Shown here: positions 45,625-47,921 of the stretch, one piece after another
How the letters are laid out: every line of letters begins with the position of its first letter
How positions within the stretch are numbered: position 1 is the first letter of the stretch
Assembly (NCBI GenBank): GCA_023128825.1
Contig: JAGMDF010000037.1
Span: forward strand, 1 to 47,921
From: Caldifarciminota bacterium
GTDB taxonomy: Bacteria; Hydrothermota; Tepidihabitantia; B3-TA06
Reading direction: 5' to 3'
DNA length: 47,921 nt
Notes under the pieces: generated by a model
What the model was told of the DNA's origin: nothing
What the model saw: only the letters and a program-made list of their open reading frames with translations
The model's database searches: none
Translations under genes and position numbers: made by a program

Positions 45625-47301
45625 ATGAGAAGTCTTAAAATAGTATGTTTAAGCCTTGCGATTTGTAGTTTTGCCTGGGCCGCGTCCCAGAATCCGATCC
45701 TTGCCGCAATGCAATCGGAACTTGACCGTTCCATGCAGAACCTTCGCATGGAGGAGCAGGAAAGGCCTTATTTCCTCAGCTATCTGGTAACCGACCAGAC
45801 CTATGTCACGGTCGAGGCAAGCCTGGGGGCTATTACTCAGTCCGATGAATCCCGAAACCACAGGCTCTCCGTAGATCTGCGCGTGGGAAGCTACGAACTC
45901 GATAACAGCGGGGTGAAGAAACAAAGATGGTCGTACGATCCGGATGAGTGGAAGTATTCAAACATGCAGGTTCCGATAGACGACGACACAATAGGCCTGA
46001 AGCATCAGCTCTGGCTTGCCACCGATTATGCCTACAAGAAGGCGGTCGAGGACTTTTCAAAAAAAGCCAGGGAGATTGCCTTGAACCCTGAGGATGAGGA
46101 GAGACCCCCTGATTTCAGCCAGGAAGACCCGGAAGTCTACATAGGAGACGAGGCCAAGATCGCGGCAGACAGGAAGGAATGGGAACCGCGTATTATGCGC
46201 TGCTCTGCCCTGTTTGCCGAATATGAAGACATCCTAATCTCAAGGGTCAGGTTCGATGCCCAGGCGAAAACTGCCTACTTCGTTTCGAGCGAGGGTTCAA
46301 AGATACAGGACGGGGATTTGCTCTATTCCCTGGAGATCGAGTCCTCAACCCGGGCAGAAGACGGGATGCCTTTGAGGGATTTCCGCAGGTTCTACAGCTA
46401 CGATGGGACCTTTGATGAGGCTCAAATTGAAGCAGAAATCACCCGGATGGCGGAGCGTCTCGTGACCCTCAAGGATACCGAGGCATGCGAACAATATGCC
46501 GGCCCGGTGCTCATCGAAGCCCAGGCATCAGGCGCGTTCGTTTCAGCGGTGCTTGCCCCGCTCTTAAATGCCGATAAGAAGCTGTGGGAAAAAGGCGGAG
46601 GACTGCAAGACAAGGTGGGTCAACGCGTTATCTTGCCATCCATCTCGGTCTATGACGATCCCACGATAGACACTTATAAAGGTCTCACCCTGGTTGGCCA
46701 TTACCGGTTTGACGATCAAGGGGTTGCTGCACAGAAGGTCAACCTGATCGAACGCGGCGTTCTTAATGGCTTTCTCCTCTCACGCTCGCCGGTCAAGGGG
46801 TTCGATAAGTCCAACGGCCATTCGAGAGACGGAGGAGTCGAGATCGGGAATCTGATCCTTGAATCCTCGGCCCCACAGAGCTTTGCCCGACTGAAGAGCC
46901 GGTTGATTGCAGAATGCAAAAAGCAAGGCAGACCGTACGGGCTTCTGGTAACTTCAGTTCGACTCCCGGAATCCAGGTCGGGACGAAGGATTATCTACTC
47001 TTTTTCAGGAGAAAGCGAGGGGGAAGGACGCCGGGTTTTAGGTCAATTCCAGCCGGTGGCGGTCTATAAGGTATATACCGACGGCAGCGAGGAGCTCCTA
47101 AGGGGTGTGCAGGTTCTATCAAGTTCGCCGCTGGCGACCCTGGGTAAGATCATCGCTGTTGGAAACGACCCCGGGGCCTGGAGCACCTCGTTCGGCACCG
47201 GCTCGGTGGTCGCCCCAAGTATCCTCTTATCCGAACTTGAGGTACGCAAAACCAAGGAAGGCATGCGCACATTACCCATCCTACCGCCGCCAGGGGAGTG
47301 A
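45625..47301 (+). CDS. Exported TldD/PmbA-family paralogue lacking the metal motif
   Basis: 558-residue paralogue of the preceding gene, alignable along its length: signal peptide (SLKIVCLSLAICSFAWAA), NPILAAMQSELDRSMQNLRM, SSEGSKIQDGDLLY and YDDPTIDTYKGLTLVGHYRF. Where the first protein has VFIHETYGH this one reads AFVSAVLAP, so no zinc ligands remain. This mirrors the active/inactive TldD-TldE pairing, suggesting an obligate heterodimer. AAGGAGGAG ahead of ATG 45625 decides the start; a longer reading from 45610 would begin inside the previous stop region. The pair likely arose by local duplication. Confidence 0.85.
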   Translation: MRSLKIVCLSLAICSFAWAASQNPILAAMQSELDRSMQNLRMEEQERPYFLSYLVTDQTYVTVEASLGAITQSDESRNHRLSVDLRVGSYELDNSGVKKQRWSYDPDEWKYSNMQVPIDDDTIGLKHQLWLATDYAYKKAVEDFSKKAREIALNPEDEERPPDFSQEDPEVYIGDEAKIAADRKEWEPRIMRCSALFAEYEDILISRVRFDAQAKTAYFVSSEGSKIQDGDLLYSLEIESSTRAEDGMPLRDFRRFYSYDGTFDEAQIEAEITRMAERLVTLKDTEACEQYAGPVLIEAQASGAFVSAVLAPLLNADKKLWEKGGGLQDKVGQRVILPSISVYDDPTIDTYKGLTLVGHYRFDDQGVAAQKVNLIERGVLNGFLLSRSPVKGFDKSNGHSRDGGVEIGNLILESSAPQSFARLKSRLIAECKKQGRPYGLLVTSVRLPESRSGRRIIYSFSGESEGEGRRVLGQFQPVAVYKVYTDGSEELLRGVQVLSSSPLATLGKIIAVGNDPGAWSTSFGTGSVVAPSILLSELEVRKTKEGMRTLPILPPPGE

Positions 47302-47352
47302 TAGCGAATAACTCGTTTCCCTGAGTAGTATTATGAGTGAAGGAGGTTGAAT

Positions 47353-47850
47353 TTGGTTTTTATGTCTGATGGGTTATCCGTAAGAGATGTTTCAAAGAAA
47401 CATCCGCTGCACTGGCCTGCGTGGATTTGGGTGGTTGGAGGTCTTATTGCGGGAGGGGTACTTATAGTTGGGACGATTGTCGAGATTTCTCATGGAATCG
47501 AAGGTGACCCTGATGTCATCTGGTTGGACGTCTTCAAAGCGTTTGGGCTGAGATGTTTTAATATCCTCATATTGATTGCATCAGCTGTCACGATGTTGAT
47601 TAAACGTAAAATCGGCTGGATTTTTGCGCTTGTTACGTTAGCTTTTACGCTTGTTTATCGTTCAGTATCGTGGATATGGTGGTTGTTCAGGGGAGAAATT
47701 GAAGCGGAAACGACGGGACAACTTTTGTTTCTTTTGATTGTCGTAGTTTTAACATTCGGGATACCTATCGCTTGGTTGATATATTTCATACGCGCCAGAA
47801 AAGGATATTGGCCATCCAAATCTAACCCGGTCATATCTCCTAACCCTTAA
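47353..47850 (+). CDS. Hypothetical membrane protein with four helices
   Basis: About 165 residues, not recognised. A polar N-terminus (LSVRDVSKKHPLHW) is followed by helices near residues 25-45, 68-88, 92-112 and 128-150 and a short basic tail. TTG 47353 lies six bases after AGGAGG and is preferred; ATG 47362 is the alternative. The last codons and the stop lie inside the 5' end of a family C repeat (CCCGGTCATATCTCC...), so the C-terminus NPVISPNP was probably supplied by the repeat. Confidence 0.6.
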   Translation: MVFMSDGLSVRDVSKKHPLHWPAWIWVVGGLIAGGVLIVGTIVEISHGIEGDPDVIWLDVFKAFGLRCFNILILIASAVTMLIKRKIGWIFALVTLAFTLVYRSVSWIWWLFRGEIEAETTGQLLFLLIVVVLTFGIPIAWLIYFIRARKGYWPSKSNPVISPNP

Positions 47851-47921
47851 TGTTCCTTTTCGCCGGAGGCGAAAAGATCGCAAGAGATTGCTTCGTCGCT
47901 ACGCTACTCGCAACGACAAAC
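47830..47921 (+). repeat. Family C repeat, copy 6 (runs to the window edge)
   Basis: GGTCATATCTCC...CTTAATGTTCC, stem TTTTCGCC, loop GGA, GGCGAAAA, GATCGCAAGAGATTGCTTCG and a shortened 3' module ending CTCGCAACGACA. It lacks the GCGTCGTCCTTCGG segment of copies 4 and 5. Confidence 0.88.

Noticed and set aside
1-47921. tRNA or rRNA genes
   Set aside because: I saw no cloverleaf with a GGTTCGAATCC-type T-arm or conserved rRNA segment; a covariance-model scan would settle it.

Overview
The window looks like a chromosome segment from an uncultivated, anaerobic, Gram-negative bacterium with GC a little above 50%. An LpxH-type lipid A hydrolase and a PorV-like barrel/TPR protein point to an outer membrane. 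The [NiFe] hydrogenase, the many Fe-S proteins and an adenosine-specific kinase point to anaerobic, possibly thermophilic life. A lineage such as candidate division WOR-3/Stahlbacteria would fit, but this is a guess; no rRNA or other marker gene is present.

Layout. 1-5112: the end of an AddB-like nuclease gene, AddA and Era, overlapping on the + strand. 5113-5857: a gene-free stretch packed with palindromic repeats. 5858-20780: an unbroken 18-gene + strand operon for a membrane-bound group 4 [NiFe] hydrogenase. It is joined to a complete Mrp-type cation/proton antiporter and to a sulfhydrogenase-like flavin/Fe-S electron input module. 21015-31533: mostly housekeeping and envelope genes (PorV/TPR protein, ABC exporter, slipin, a tandem regulator-like protein, LpxH, adenosine-specific kinase, MATE exporter), with two damaged genes: an internally deleted geranylgeranyl-reductase-like gene and a frameshifted glyoxalase-like gene. 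31540-43882: an accessory zone, AT-richer in places, with a TIR protein, small unknown genes, an SPFH/SHOCT protein, GNAT, DUF2156 and tautomerase genes, an aldehyde dehydrogenase and a proteasome-like (Ntn-hydrolase) protein with a tiny partner gene. 43883-47850: a pair of exported TldD/PmbA-type proteins, one with and one without the metal motif, and a small membrane protein.

How the genes work together. The hydrogenase operon reads as one machine. Flavin and 2Fe-2S centres of a HydG-like subunit would exchange electrons with NAD(P)H. HydB-like, NuoG-like, HydN-like and NuoI-like Fe-S proteins would wire them to the NuoB/NuoD-type core, whose large subunit keeps both Ni-binding CxxC motifs. 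NuoH-, NuoL/M/N- and MnhB-G-type membrane subunits would couple the reaction to H+ or Na+ movement.

Two features run through the whole window. First, promoters are very regular (TTGACA, 16-17 bp, TATAAT), and in eight cases the start codon lies only 5-9 bases after the -10 box, which predicts leaderless mRNAs, including that of the hydrogenase operon. Second, the spacers hold at least six families of dispersed repeats. In several families the flanks are conserved while the self-complementary core changes sequence but keeps pairing. No tRNA, rRNA, CRISPR array, insertion sequence or prophage was recognised.
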